A stretch of 41,730 bases of DNA from Cyanobacterium sp. T60_A2020_053 (GCA_015272165.1 JACYMF010000079.1:1-41730); one strand, 5' to 3'; numbered from the stretch's first letter, positions 16,997 to 26,395 are shown. Numbers and translations: made by a program. Notes: generated by a model from the sequence alone, not told the origin.

Positions 16997-17033
16997 GTGT
17001 TTTACACTTGTAGTACATTGTAAACATTATAAT
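16997..17033 (+). promoter_or_regulatory. Candidate nrdA operator and -10 element
   Basis: GTGTTTTACAC (16997-17007) is an inverted repeat, overlapped by TTTACA and TGTAAA arms at 17001-17006 and 17019-17024. A TATAAT lies at 17028-17033, 27 bp before the nrdA start. NrdR boxes in other bacteria are ACAC-type inverted repeats close to nrd promoters, and the repeats here could serve that purpose, but the match to the consensus is incomplete. No good -35 hexamer is seen. Confidence 0.3.
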
Positions 17034-17059
17034 TATAAATTTTAAGGTAAACCACAGCA

Positions 17060-19348
17060 ATGCCATTCGAGACTCAGGAACAAACATTAACAATATCAGT
17101 CAATGACAAGGACAATTCTAGCCATGATGAAAAGCCTACCGTAATTAAGGTAATCAAAAGAAATGGCAGTTTAGCAGATTTAGACATCGGCAAAATTCGC
17201 AAGGTAGTAAATTGGGCTTGTAATGGTTTAGATGTCAATAGCATTGCTTTGGAAGCAGGGATGAAAACCCGTCTGCGTTACGGTATTTCCACTAGGGAAA
17301 TTCAAGATAATCTAGTTAACTGCGCGCTGGAGATGTGTAGTATTGATGAACCAGATTGGCGTTATGTCGCTGGTAGATTAGCGATGTGGAGTTTATGGAA
17401 AGAAATATTAGTTAGGCGGGGTTACAATTATGGTGACTATGCGCAGACTGTTAAGGATTTCTTGGCAGAGGGTAAATATGATGAGAGATTGTCTGCTTAC
17501 TCAACGGAAGAATTAGAAACAGCGAATCAATGGATTAACCCTGACTATGATTTAGAATATGATTATGCTGGTACAGTTTTACTAACTAGCCGTTATTTAT
17601 TGCCTGATGAGTTGCCACAGGAAGCTTTTTTAACTTGTGCTTTATTGTTAGCAATGAATGAGAAAAAATCAGAAAGATTAGTTTATGCTAAGGCATTTTA
17701 TGAAGCTATTGCCCAAAGAAAAATATCTTTAGCTACGCCTATTTTAGCTAATTTACGAGTGCCAAATGGTTCTTTAACCAGTTGTTTTATCATCGCTATG
17801 GATGATAACCTCGAAAGTATTTATCGGGAAATTACTAACACAGCAAGAATTTCTAAAAATGGCGGTGGTGTGGGTGTCAATGTCTCTCGTATTCGTGCCA
17901 CTGGTAGCAGTGTGATGGGAAAAGCTAATTCATCTGGGGGAGTAATTCCTTGGATTAAATTACTCAATGATACTGCTATTGCGGTAAATCAAGGGGGGAG
18001 GCGTGCTGGTGCGGTGACTGTAGGTTTGGATATTTGGCATTTGGATGTGCCAGAATTTTTGGAAATGCAAACGGAAAATGGCGATCAAAGACGCAAGGCT
18101 TATGATGTTTTCCCTCAGTTGATTATTCCTGATGAGTTTATGCGCCGAGTGGAAGCGAAAACGGATTGGACTATTTTTGATCCTTATGAGGTGAAGGAAA
18201 AACTTGGCTATGATTTGGCTAGTTTGTGGGGCGCTGATTTTGATCAGGCATATCAACACATAGAGAATAGTCTTGATTCTGTTATTAGACTATACAAGAA
18301 AGTCAATGCTAGGGAGTTATTCAAACATATTATGCGCGCTCAGGTGGAAACGGGGATGCCTTACCTTGCGTTCAAAGATACTATTAATCGTGCGAACCCT
18401 AATAAGCATGATGGTTATATTCCTCAAACTAATCTTTGTTGTGAGTCTTATAGTAACGTTACCAGTGGTAATTATGCGCACTGTTGCAACCTTGTTTCTC
18501 TTAACCTTGCTAATCTTGAGAGAGAAGAATTTAAGGATGTTTGTAGTATTGCGGTGAGAATTTTAGATAATACTATTGATATTACTAATCCTCCTTTTGC
18601 TGATGCTAAAAACCATAATAACCGTTATCGCACTATTGGGGTGGGCGCTATGGGTTTGGCGGATTGGTTGGCTAAACACGAGTTACGCTACAGTAATTTA
18701 AAGGAAATTAGCGATTTGTTTGAGGATATGGGCTATTTTTGCACTCTGGCATCCATGGAGTTGGCAAAGACTAGGGGAAGTTTTGACGGTTATAACGGTA
18801 GTGATTGGCAAAAGGGTTTGTTGATTGGTTCTAAACCTGTACAATGGTTTAGGGATAATGCTTATGATGGTGGGCGCTGGGAAAAGTTAGCTGACGATAT
18901 TCAAACTTTTGGCATCCGCAATTCACATATTACTGCTATTGCGCCTAATACTTCTTCTAGTTTGGTGCAGGGTTGCACGGCTAGTATTTTACCTGTTTAT
19001 AGTCGTTTCTTTTATGATAAGTGGGCTAAAGGCACTGTGCCTATTGCACCGCCTTATATTAAGGATGGTTACTGGTATTATCAGGAAAATAAAAATCTTG
19101 ACCAAAATAGTGTAGTACGAGCAGTTAGTGTAATACAACAATGGATTGATACGGGGATTTCGATGGAGTTACTTTTTAATCTTAATGAGGGGGTTTATTA
19201 TCCTGATGAACCGGGAAGGGCGCTGAAAGCTAAGGATATTTTTGATACGCTGATGTTAGCTTGGCAATCTGGTTGTAAGGCTGTGTATTATATTCGTATT
19301 GTGCAGAAAGACAACTTTAAGGAAGAGTGTTTGGGGTGCGCTAATTAG
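17060..19348 (+). CDS. nrdA: Class I ribonucleotide reductase alpha subunit
   Basis: Reduces ribonucleoside diphosphates to deoxy forms, together with a radical-carrying beta subunit (NrdB) that is not in the window. 762 residues. An ATP-cone begins VIKVIKRNGSLADLD (about residue 25), giving dATP/ATP control. The active-site cysteines are visible: SLTSCF (about 241), NLCCE (about 457-461, the N-x-C-x-E radical site) and HCCNLVSLNLA (about 475). A C-terminal CLGC pair is placed to accept electrons from thioredoxin. ISKNGGGVGVNVSRIRATGS and PNTSSSLVQGCTASILPV are further family signatures. The AAGG at about 17043 is a plausible ribosome site. Five octamer-type copies lie in this gene, one as GRALKAKD near the end. 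Confidence 0.96.
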   Translation: MPFETQEQTLTISVNDKDNSSHDEKPTVIKVIKRNGSLADLDIGKIRKVVNWACNGLDVNSIALEAGMKTRLRYGISTREIQDNLVNCALEMCSIDEPDWRYVAGRLAMWSLWKEILVRRGYNYGDYAQTVKDFLAEGKYDERLSAYSTEELETANQWINPDYDLEYDYAGTVLLTSRYLLPDELPQEAFLTCALLLAMNEKKSERLVYAKAFYEAIAQRKISLATPILANLRVPNGSLTSCFIIAMDDNLESIYREITNTARISKNGGGVGVNVSRIRATGSSVMGKANSSGGVIPWIKLLNDTAIAVNQGGRRAGAVTVGLDIWHLDVPEFLEMQTENGDQRRKAYDVFPQLIIPDEFMRRVEAKTDWTIFDPYEVKEKLGYDLASLWGADFDQAYQHIENSLDSVIRLYKKVNARELFKHIMRAQVETGMPYLAFKDTINRANPNKHDGYIPQTNLCCESYSNVTSGNYAHCCNLVSLNLANLEREEFKDVCSIAVRILDNTIDITNPPFADAKNHNNRYRTIGVGAMGLADWLAKHELRYSNLKEISDLFEDMGYFCTLASMELAKTRGSFDGYNGSDWQKGLLIGSKPVQWFRDNAYDGGRWEKLADDIQTFGIRNSHITAIAPNTSSSLVQGCTASILPVYSRFFYDKWAKGTVPIAPPYIKDGYWYYQENKNLDQNSVVRAVSVIQQWIDTGISMELLFNLNEGVYYPDEPGRALKAKDIFDTLMLAWQSGCKAVYYIRIVQKDNFKEECLGCAN

Positions 19349-19381
19349 TTTTGTGATGTGATTGGGGTAAATTGTGTGTGA

Positions 19382-19402
19382 GGGTTGAATGATATTCAAC
19401 CC
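19382..19402. terminator. Perfect 9-bp hairpin downstream of nrdA
   Basis: GGGTTGAAT and ATTCAACCC flank GAT, starting about 34 bases after the nrdA stop. There is no T-run after it, so it may be a dispersed palindrome rather than a classical terminator. The region then holds a chimeric octamer, GGTGGAGGGCGCCCTTCGCC. Confidence 0.45.
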
Positions 19403-19443
19403 CTACGATTGTTTGAAGGGTGGAGGGCGCCCTTCGCCGTGAA

Positions 19444-19905
19444 TTAAGGAAGCCAGTTTTCATCTAAAATTTGTTCTAAATTAGCGATGGGATTTTCAGG
19501 GAAGGTAATGAGAGGTAGTCCAGACTTTTGGGATGCTATTTTGCGACTATCTTCATAGCACTGACTATATATTTGTGCTAAATAAGGTTTTAAACTAGGA
19601 CTATCTTCCAATTCATATTGAATTTGCTGACGAAAATTAGTTATTTCTCCTCGCCAATGCTTTTTATTTCTCTCCATTTCCCCTTCCCAATATTTAAGTT
19701 TTAATAAATGTTCGCATAATCTTTTTAGTAAATTTTGTAGTTTTCTTTTATCTCTTTTACTCAAATCTAATACCTCTTCAATTAAATTTTCCCAATCAAG
19801 GGAATCTAAATCTCTTTTTTCTAGTTTTTCAATAGTTTCTAGTACCCAAAGATGATAGTCAGTATCATATAAATTTTTCTCTTCTTTAATTAATTGTTGT
19901 ACCAT
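19444..19905 (-). CDS. DUF29-family protein (copy 1)
   Basis: 153 residues of the cyanobacterial DUF29 family. Typical marks are NLYDTDYHLWVLETIEKL near the start, LDWENLIEEVLDLSKRDKRKL, a basic LLKLKYWEGEMERNKKHWRG segment, and the WLP end. It is helical, probably cytosolic, and its function is unknown; the family is expanded in cyanobacteria and often found near mobile elements. It starts with MVQQLIKEEK after a GAGAGA ribosome site. A paralogue lies 1 kb away at 20943-21410. It converges with nrdA; the chimeric octamer repeat lies just beyond its stop codon. Confidence 0.85.
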   Translation of the reverse strand: MVQQLIKEEKNLYDTDYHLWVLETIEKLEKRDLDSLDWENLIEEVLDLSKRDKRKLQNLLKRLCEHLLKLKYWEGEMERNKKHWRGEITNFRQQIQYELEDSPSLKPYLAQIYSQCYEDSRKIASQKSGLPLITFPENPIANLEQILDENWLP

Positions 19906-20035
19906 GTTTTTATCTCTCTATATATTTTCATTAATAAAACTATTATAGTTTTTATTATTCAGTGAAGGGCGCTGGTTTACTTCCAGCCACCAAACAAATT
20001 TTCCCAAAAATTTTCCCAAAATTGCGTCCAAGCAT

Positions 20036-20347
20036 TTACATAAAGTTCCATACCCACCACATTCCAAAACAATCGCCAATTAGTAAAAGAATAACAAGGA
20101 AGAATAAAAATAGTCCTGTAAAGAATGTTAATTTATTGTAAATAAATTTAAATAATTTTTTATATGTTAGGGACAAAGCACCATAGAATATACCTACAAA
20201 AATCATATATTTATAACTTATATCCAATGAAATATTCCAAGGCAAAGGAGCTTTTAAGATTATGTCATTTACGTTGCTTAAGATATATTCTTGGTGATAA
20301 AACATAGCTACAAAAAGAGGAATGATATAAATTCCACAAAAAGCCAA
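20036..20347 (-). CDS. Small membrane protein, unknown
   Basis: 103 residues with three hydrophobic spans: about 5-17 (IYIIPLFVAMF), 47-62 (YMIFVGIFYGALSL) and 72-95 (TFFTGLFLFFLVILLLIGDC). The frame begins at a TTG; it stays open upstream for 22 codons before a TAA without an ATG or GTG, so the true start is uncertain and an N-terminal span may be longer (TTYIIYLAFCG). I recognise no family. It lies between two DUF29 genes in an accessory stretch with decayed genes and could itself be a degraded gene. Confidence 0.4.
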   Translation of the reverse strand: MAFCGIYIIPLFVAMFYHQEYILSNVNDIILKAPLPWNISLDISYKYMIFVGIFYGALSLTYKKLFKFIYNKLTFFTGLFLFFLVILLLIGDCFGMWWVWNFM

Positions 20348-20570
20348 ATAGATAATATATGTTGTTCGTCTGTCTCCTTTTTTTTGAATACATGTTGCAT
20401 TTTATTGAAAATTGTATAGTGCAATTCTATCAATGCTTTATACAGTTTGCAACAACTAATGAGATAATTGATTAAGTCACCGCAAAAATAAAATAAATTT
20501 TATTGTGAGATACTAATTTTAGCCCGTAATAAAGTATAGTAATTAAAAGTTTTCCAAACTAATTGATTTT

Positions 20571-20807
20571 ATGAATTTAATAGAATTAGAAAATCAAGTA
20601 TTAAAATTACCCCTACAAGAAAAATGGCACTTGGTGCAATCATTACTCAATTCTATTCAAAAAGAAACTCATTTTACCTTGTCTGAAAATGAGACTACAG
20701 GAGAAACTTTGGACTATTAGACCAACAGTTTAATCGGCGTTATTTCATGTGAAAACAGTCTGTCTCAAGAATCTTATGTTAATTATTTGGAGAAAAAATA
20801 TCGTTGA
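20571..20807 (+). pseudogene. Antitoxin gene with an in-frame stop codon
   Basis: ATG at 20571; MNLIELENQVLKLPLQEKWH and LVQSLLNSI are typical of the small cyanobacterial addiction-module antitoxins encoded before PIN toxins. A TAG at 20718-20720 ends translation after 49 residues, yet the same frame then continues TNSLIGVISCENSLSQESYV to NYLEKKYR and a TGA at 20805-20807, which is the normal end of the family (about 78 residues in all). This is a single nonsense change (for example CAG to TAG) rather than a frameshift. The TGA overlaps the TTG start of the following PIN gene, as in working pairs. Confidence 0.7.
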
Positions 20808-20977
20808 AAAAAGTATTATTTGATACTGATGTAATTATTGACGTGATGACAAATCGTCAGCCTTTTGTTATTCACTCTGCACATGCTATTAACATGGTAG
20901 CAACATCTCAGCTAGAAGGTTATATTCCAAGTCATGGGGTAACTAATCTTTTTTTTGAGGATACCATTCATCGTTAA
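20804..20977 (+). pseudogene. Truncated PIN-domain toxin (N-terminal piece)
   Basis: TTG at 20804, overlapping the antitoxin stop, gives KKVLFDTDVIIDVMTNRQPF, the N-terminal PIN strand with the first metal-binding Asp residues, followed by a helix and LEGYIPSHGVTNLFFE. About 47 residues are toxin-like; from about 20943 the sequence is the 3' end of the DUF29 gene on the other strand, and the frame ends at 20977. The remaining two thirds of a PIN domain (about 130-140 residues) are missing, so it cannot be an active ribonuclease. Confidence 0.7.
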
Positions 20978-21410
20978 TTAATTTATCTAGGGAATAAGGA
21001 CAATTATTAGGAAATAGCTTTTGATTTAGTCCTGTTTTTTGAATGACAATTTTCCTTGATACATTATAAATAGTTTCTAATTCTTGAGTTAATTTATTTT
21101 TTAATGTTGTGGTTAAACTATTGTTTAAATCATCTCGGAAAGCGATAATTTCTCCGCGCCAATGACGATAATTTCTTTCATATTCTCGATCCCAATATTC
21201 TAGTAATAAAATATGAACAATAATCTGTCTTAATAGGCTTCGGACTTTATTAAAATCACTTTTACCCAAACTTTCTAACTCCTCAATTAAGTTTGCTAAA
21301 TCTAATTTATCCCAATTTTTTGTTTTTAATAGTTCAACCGTTTCTATTGTCCAAAGATAATAGTCAATGTCATATAAATTAGTTTGGTTCTTGATTAATT
21401 CAGCTACCAT
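20943..21410 (-). CDS. DUF29-family protein (copy 2)
   Basis: 155 residues, paralogous to the DUF29 protein at 19444-19905: MVAELIKNQTNLYDIDYYLW at the start, LDLANLIEELESLGKSDFNKVR, then LLEYWDREYERNYRHWRGEI, and a C-terminal DEWYPQKKD. The ribosome site GAGGT precedes the ATG. Its last codons, a lysine-rich tail after the conserved WYP, lie at the breakpoint with the truncated PIN gene, so its C-terminus may have been altered by the same event. Function unknown. Confidence 0.85.
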   Translation of the reverse strand: MVAELIKNQTNLYDIDYYLWTIETVELLKTKNWDKLDLANLIEELESLGKSDFNKVRSLLRQIIVHILLLEYWDREYERNYRHWRGEIIAFRDDLNNSLTTTLKNKLTQELETIYNVSRKIVIQKTGLNQKLFPNNCPYSLDKLINDEWYPQKKD

Positions 21411-21480
21411 TATAACTACCTCTAATTGTTAATTTCATTATAATTTATTGTGTTGTAGGGGGGAGGGCGCTGAGGGTTTA

Positions 21481-21740
21481 CCCTCACCCCCAACCCCTCT
21501 CCCACAGCAGGGTGTTTTCAAAGTCAGGATCAAAATTGATTTGTTTTTGACAAGAAGACAATATAAGGATGATCCCCCCCAACCCCCCTTAAAAAGGGGG
21601 GAGATTCAGGGAGACAGGAGGATTTTTTACTATTAATTGATTTATTAGTAGTTAAAAACCTCTGAATTTCAGATTATTGGCTAGTTTGAGAAACTAACAT
21701 TTTTGAGAATGAAAACGCCCTGCTCCCACAGGAGAGGGGA
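21481..21740. repeat. Interspersed G/C-rich repeat split by an insertion
   Basis: CCCTCACCCCCAACCCC with CTCTCCCACA on the left (21481-21506) and TCCCACAGGAGAGGGGAGTA on the right (from 21724) are the two halves of a palindromic repeat seen unbroken at 41548-41588. The element at 21507-21723 has inserted into its loop. Confidence 0.75.
21507..21723. mobile_element. MITE-like element, family 3 (217 bp)
   Basis: Inverted ends GCAGGGTGTTTTCA and, on the other side, TGAAAACGCCCTGC, flanked by a 7-bp direct duplication TCCCACA (21500-21506 and 21724-21730). Inside is a strong G/C palindrome (CCCCCCTT, AAA, AAGGGGGG near 21583-21602) and no meaningful reading frame. A solo copy of the left terminus lies at 16755-16772. 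Confidence 0.75.
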
Positions 21741-21772
21741 GTAAGAAATGGTGGAGGGCGCTTGGAGTAAAG

Positions 21773-22318
21773 TTACCATTTAAATAACTGATTAATGTTT
21801 AATTCTAAATCGGGGAAGGATTGAATTTTTATTACACCTTCTCTAATAACTTTTTGTGTTTGGTAATCTTCATTTTCAGGATTTAAAAATATATTGATTT
21901 GCTGGTTTTTAATATCTACTACCCAATACTCTTTGATGCCTTCTTTGGCATATACTTTTCTCTTATCATTAAGATCATAATTCAAGGTTTTATTAGAAAT
22001 TTCAATTAATAAAAAAATGTCTTCTGATGATGGATGTTGATATTTATATTCGTGAGAATGTGGTTTGACTATGGCTATATCTGGTTCTGGTTCAGAGTTT
22101 GTTAGAGTGATGGGGTGCGCTTCTCTGATTACACCAGCGCCCTTCAATCTTTCTCGAAGATAGTTAGAACCAGTTACGGTAACATGAGTATGCAGTGGGC
22201 TTTCTGGAGGCATTTCGATTAATTCCCCTTCTAATAATTCAACATTTTTTCTTGCTAAGAGTCCATTGTCAATAAGGCTATGATATTCTTCGAGTGACCA
22301 TTTCATTAAGGTTTTCAT
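21773..22318 (-). CDS. Uma2-family (DUF820) putative endonuclease, copy 1
   Basis: 181 residues with the PD-(D/E)xK-like Uma2 fold: WSLEEYHSLIDNGLL near the start, VELLEGELIEMPPES, the acidic strand EPEPDIAIV (about residues 77-85), LLIEISNKTL with an active-site Glu (about 102), and RKVYAKEGIKEYWVVD. The ATG at 22318 follows AGGAGAG. Uma2 proteins are found in dozens of copies in cyanobacterial genomes; a nuclease role is predicted from the fold and has not been shown for this type. A second, distinct member is at 28561-29142. Confidence 0.88.
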   Translation of the reverse strand: MKTLMKWSLEEYHSLIDNGLLARKNVELLEGELIEMPPESPLHTHVTVTGSNYLRERLKGAGVIREAHPITLTNSEPEPDIAIVKPHSHEYKYQHPSSEDIFLLIEISNKTLNYDLNDKRKVYAKEGIKEYWVVDIKNQQINIFLNPENEDYQTQKVIREGVIKIQSFPDLELNINQLFKW

Positions 22319-22454
22319 AATAGTTTATCTCTCCTATCTCACTGCTTTTAATTAATTATAATTTATTTGGTTTTGGGGTGAAGGGCGCTGGGTTTTATTT
22401 GCAACCCAATAATCATCAAGTAATTTCCTCATTATGTAATGTATTACTCAACTA

Positions 22455-23894
22455 CTAAATAACTTTTTTAGCAAATAATGTAAAGCCAATTATTAACCAA
22501 AAAGTGGTTAAAATTCCTGTTAAAATTAAGACACTAATCGAGCCAAATTGGGCTATTAAGACGGGCGCTGTGGCTGTGAAAAGTCCTCCTCCTACAATAG
22601 GTTCAAAAAATAATTGTTTATAAGCAAAACTTTCAAAAGCGCCCGATTTGTTCTTAGGATCAACCATTCTTAATAATAAAATACCCGTAGCTGTTACCCC
22701 CATAGATTGACCCATATCACAAATACCACGCTCAAACCAAAAAGTAGGAATTAAGCGAGGAGCGAGATATACAAAGCCAAAAATATTCCACACAATACCC
22801 GTTATACTTAATAATAAAAATGGAATAAAATTTGTACCTAATACTTGTAATGAAATGGAAGCAAGAGCTGTTATGACCACAATATCAAGGGCTAATCCGG
22901 AAACATTTTTCATTAAACTAGGAATAATTAATTCTGGTAAATTTAGTTTTTCTAAAATAATTTGTACAATTATTCCTCCGATTAAAGCCATGGGAAAAAG
23001 AGGAATGTAGGTCATAATTTTTAACCCAGTAACTCCCCAAGTAAGAGATTCAATTAACTTTAAACCTTCCAAAATTAACCAGCCAATGCCAATGGCTAAA
23101 CCGACAAAACCAAAATTAAGAGAAAGAGGATCGATCAATAAATTTTCGGTTAATTGTATTCTTTTTAGTCTTAAATTTTCTTCTTTTTCTTTGTTCACTG
23201 TAATTTCTTGGGGTGATATTCCATCATACTCATTAAAAATTTGTACTTCTTTTTGTAATGATTGAATATGACCTTTTTTTCTGCCCCAATTTGCTAAATA
23301 AGTTCCCGAAATAATACCCGAAACAATACCCACAGTGGCTAAACCAAGAGCTAAATCTTTCCCTTCAGGAAAATTCAAATCAATAAAAGTTTGTTCCATT
23401 CCTGCGGCTGTACCATGACCTCCTTCAAAGGCAATTTCGATTAAACTACCAGCAAGGGGATTCATGTCGAAAAATGGTACTAAAATTAGTAAAGTTAGGG
23501 TTATACCAACCACATATTGCCCCCACGCAAGGGTTTGCCCAAATACCACTTGAGGGGCGACGGCGCGCCAAATATCTTGAGGTTTTGGTATTGATTCTCC
23601 TAAAAACAGGGCAGCAAAGACGACGTTAATAAATACACTGGGGGATTGTTTCCAGACGTTGAGGATAGATTCATTAAATAAACCTTGACTGAGGGGCGCG
23701 TTTTCGCCAAAAATAGCAGAAATTCCAGCGCCCACCACCTCACTACCCAATATCAGGGCTAAAAATCCAGCCACAACGGATTCAGGGAGATATAATTCTT
23801 GAATCCAACGAATTTTTTGTTTAATTAATCTACCAATAAGGATCAATAAACCGACAATTACAAAAGCAAATAAAACATTTTTGAGATCAAACAT
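22455..23894 (-). CDS. gltS: Sodium/glutamate symporter
   Basis: A 479-residue inner-membrane protein of the ESS (GltS) family, taking up glutamate with sodium. About eleven hydrophobic segments, beginning FAFVIVGLLILIGRLIKQK. Family marks: LYLPESVVAGFLALILG (about 34-50), the re-entrant loop IEIAFEGGHGTAAGMEQTF (about 153-171), and the matching loop near CDMGQSMGVTATGILLLRMV in the second half, which show the inverted internal repeat of the family. A charged cytosolic loop lies around residues 205-245. It is longer than E. coli GltS (about 400) owing to that loop and the linker. Divergent from dnaK. Confidence 0.88.
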   Translation of the reverse strand: MFDLKNVLFAFVIVGLLILIGRLIKQKIRWIQELYLPESVVAGFLALILGSEVVGAGISAIFGENAPLSQGLFNESILNVWKQSPSVFINVVFAALFLGESIPKPQDIWRAVAPQVVFGQTLAWGQYVVGITLTLLILVPFFDMNPLAGSLIEIAFEGGHGTAAGMEQTFIDLNFPEGKDLALGLATVGIVSGIISGTYLANWGRKKGHIQSLQKEVQIFNEYDGISPQEITVNKEKEENLRLKRIQLTENLLIDPLSLNFGFVGLAIGIGWLILEGLKLIESLTWGVTGLKIMTYIPLFPMALIGGIIVQIILEKLNLPELIIPSLMKNVSGLALDIVVITALASISLQVLGTNFIPFLLLSITGIVWNIFGFVYLAPRLIPTFWFERGICDMGQSMGVTATGILLLRMVDPKNKSGAFESFAYKQLFFEPIVGGGLFTATAPVLIAQFGSISVLILTGILTTFWLIIGFTLFAKKVI

Positions 23895-24097
23895 AATATT
23901 TAGGGTATGTTAAAAGGGCAAAGAGCAAAGGGCAAGAGTAGATTTAGATTATAACGACAGCTTAGACTATGATTAAGATAGCTCTTCATACTTTGTAAGC
24001 ATATATAATCTCAATATTCCAAATTTTGATAAAGTATTATAATAAATGCCGTTAACGGGCGCAGAAGCGATAATCACAACTGGAGCAAAAATCAACC

Positions 24098-26236
24098 ATG
24101 GGAAGAGTCGTTGGTATAGACTTAGGTACAACCAATTCAGTAGTAGCTGTCATGGAAGGAGGTAAACCCCTTGTAATTCCTAACTCGGAAGGTAGTCGCA
24201 CCACCCCCTCAGTGGTGGGTTTTAACAAAGATGGTGAGTTAGTAGTAGGGCAAATGGCACGCCGTCAAGCGGTATTAAACCCCCAAAACACCTATTATGG
24301 CATCAAACGCTTTATGGGGCGCACTTACGGTGAATTAACAGAACAATCAAAACGTGTACCTTATACCATTCGCAGAGATGAAGTTGATAATATCAAAATT
24401 CGTTGCCCTCGTATTAAGAAAGAATTTGCCCCCGAAGAAGTATCGGCAATGATTTTACGCAAATTAGCGGAAGAAGCGGAGAGATATTTAGGGGAAGAGG
24501 TGACGGGCGCCGTCATTACTGTACCTGCTTATTTTAATGATGCTCAACGTCAAGCCACCAAAAATGCCGGAAAAATCGCTGGTTTAGATGTACTAAGGAT
24601 TGTTAATGAACCAACGGCGGCATCCCTTGCCTATGGCTTAGAGAAACAACGCAACCAGAAAATTTTAGTTTTTGACTTGGGAGGAGGTACTTTTGATGTA
24701 TCTATTTTAGAAGTGGGTGACGGAGTTTTGGAGGTAAAATCCACCAGCGGTGATACCCAGTTGGGGGGAAATGATTTTGATAATAAAATTGTTAATTACC
24801 TTGCAGAACAATTTTTAGAAGCGGAAGGTATTGATTTAAGAAGAGATCGCACTTCTTTACAGCGTCTGTCGGAGGCTGCAGAAAAAGCTAAAATTGAGTT
24901 ATCAGGGGTGAGTAATACGGAAATTAATTTACCTTTTATTACTGCCACGGAAGAAGGTCCAAAACATATTGAAACTAGCCTCAATCGTGCCAAATTTGAG
25001 GAAATTTGCGGGGAATTAGTCTCCCGTTTACGGCGCCCGATTCAACGCGCTTTAAAAGACGCTGGTTTAAGCCCGGCTCAAATTGATGAGGTAGTATTGG
25101 TGGGCGGTTCAACCCGTATTCCTATGGTACAGGAATTGGTTCGCAGTTTTATTGACATAGAACCTAATCAAAATGTAAACCCTGATGAGGTTGTGGCGGT
25201 GGGCGCTGCGGTTCAAGCAGGAATTTTGGGGGGAGAGGTCAAAGATTTATTACTGCTCGATGTGACCCCTTTAAGTATCGGTGTGGAAACCATTGGCGGT
25301 GTCACTAAAAAGTTATTACCTCGTAATACCACCATACCCGTGCGCCGTTCGGATGTTTTTTCGACTTCAGAGAATAATCAAACTTCGGTAGAAATTCATG
25401 TGGTACAAGGAGAAAGGGAAATGGCTGAGGATAATAAATCCTTGGGGCGGTTTAAGTTGACAGGGATTCCCCCAGCGCCCCGGGGCGTTCCTCAAATCCA
25501 AGTCGCCTTCGATATTGACACTAATGGTATTTTACAGGTGATGGCGAGGGATAAAAGCACAGGGAGAGAGCAAAGCGTGGTTATTCAAGGAGCTTCTACC
25601 CTTTCTCAAATGGAAGTAACACGCATGATGGCAGAAGCCAATGAATTTGCCATGGAAGACCGATCTCGGCGAGAAAAAGTGGAAAAACGCAATCAGGCAA
25701 GGGCGCTGACGGATCAAGCCCAAAGACGCTTGAGGGAAATTACCCTTGATTTTGGTAGTCAATTTACCAATCCTTATCGGCGTGATATTGAGTCTTTATG
25801 TCGTGCCATTTTAGAGAGTTTAGAAAAAAATGATGATCGTCAAATCGACCGTAATCAAGCAGATTTACAAGATGTATTGTATGAGCTAAATCGAGAGGTG
25901 AGGTTACAATATAAGGATGAAGAAGAGGGCTTTTTTGAATCTATCAAGAAAACCTTTGTGGGAGATGATGACGATGATTATAATGTGAGAGATCGTCGTA
26001 ACGTTTACCGAGATAGTAGCCCTTATGGAGGTAGAGGAGGGGCGCCGAGGGAAAATCAAGGGAGTTATAGTGGTAGTAGTGTGAGGAATTACCAAGAAGG
26101 AGGAGGATTATCTTCCCCCCAGCGCCCGTCACCCCGTCGCAATTATGATAACTACCCAGAAGAACGAGGTTATAATGCAGGTAAAAAGCGTAATATACCC
26201 TCTCAGAATGATTGGGATGATGATGATTGGTTTTAA
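24098..26236 (+). CDS. dnaK: Hsp70 chaperone DnaK (DnaK1-like) with acidic/Arg-Gly tail
   Basis: ATP-driven chaperone binding hydrophobic peptides. The 712 residues show the nucleotide-binding domain ([70 protein letters not shown]) and a substrate-binding domain from about 385 ([18 protein letters not shown]). The last 100 residues differ from E. coli DnaK: after [19 protein letters not shown] comes a Tyr/Arg/Gly/Ser/Pro-rich, apparently disordered stretch ending DWDDDDWF instead of the EEVKD-type end. Cyanobacteria carry several DnaKs, and this tail and the neighbouring pilB suggest the DnaK1 type rather than the general DnaK2; that is inference. No CIRCE element is seen upstream; dnaJ and grpE are not adjacent. 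Confidence 0.95.
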   Translation: MGRVVGIDLGTTNSVVAVMEGGKPLVIPNSEGSRTTPSVVGFNKDGELVVGQMARRQAVLNPQNTYYGIKRFMGRTYGELTEQSKRVPYTIRRDEVDNIKIRCPRIKKEFAPEEVSAMILRKLAEEAERYLGEEVTGAVITVPAYFNDAQRQATKNAGKIAGLDVLRIVNEPTAASLAYGLEKQRNQKILVFDLGGGTFDVSILEVGDGVLEVKSTSGDTQLGGNDFDNKIVNYLAEQFLEAEGIDLRRDRTSLQRLSEAAEKAKIELSGVSNTEINLPFITATEEGPKHIETSLNRAKFEEICGELVSRLRRPIQRALKDAGLSPAQIDEVVLVGGSTRIPMVQELVRSFIDIEPNQNVNPDEVVAVGAAVQAGILGGEVKDLLLLDVTPLSIGVETIGGVTKKLLPRNTTIPVRRSDVFSTSENNQTSVEIHVVQGEREMAEDNKSLGRFKLTGIPPAPRGVPQIQVAFDIDTNGILQVMARDKSTGREQSVVIQGASTLSQMEVTRMMAEANEFAMEDRSRREKVEKRNQARALTDQAQRRLREITLDFGSQFTNPYRRDIESLCRAILESLEKNDDRQIDRNQADLQDVLYELNREVRLQYKDEEEGFFESIKKTFVGDDDDDYNVRDRRNVYRDSSPYGGRGGAPRENQGSYSGSSVRNYQEGGGLSSPQRPSPRRNYDNYPEERGYNAGKKRNIPSQNDWDDDDWF

Positions 26237-26250
26237 ATTAATGAATCAAA

Positions 26251-26282
26251 AGGGCAAGGGGCAAAGGGCAAAGGGCAAAGGT
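26251..26282. repeat. Heptamer tandem repeat (GGGCAAA)n
   Basis: Four to five imperfect copies of GGGCAAA directly after the dnaK stop codon. Similar arrays lie at about 443-466, 2774-2790, 23914-23935 and, on the other strand, 30213-30235. Short heptamer arrays (STRR type) are known from cyanobacterial intergenic DNA. Confidence 0.75.
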
Positions 26283-26310
26283 AGAATGAATTATTAATTA
26301 TAATCTCCCC

Positions 26311-26364
26311 TTCTCCCTCTGCTTCCCCTTCTCCCTCTGCTTCCCCTTCTCCCTCTGCTTCCCT
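26311..26364. repeat. 18-bp tandem repeat, three units
   Basis: TTCTCCCTCTGCTTCCCC is repeated three times head to tail between dnaK and pilB, the last with one change. It is related to the array at 13961-14005. It is pyrimidine-only apart from one G per unit, so it could form unusual DNA structures or a leader element ahead of pilB. Confidence 0.85.
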
Positions 26365-26395
26365 TTCCACCCTTAATACTGCCATAGATAGAAAG

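Noticed and set aside
25904-26132. Histidine/isoleucine-rich frames on the minus strand over the dnaK tail
   Set aside because: They are antisense to the low-complexity DnaK tail and overlap one another; composition is a by-product of GAT/GAC-rich coding DNA.
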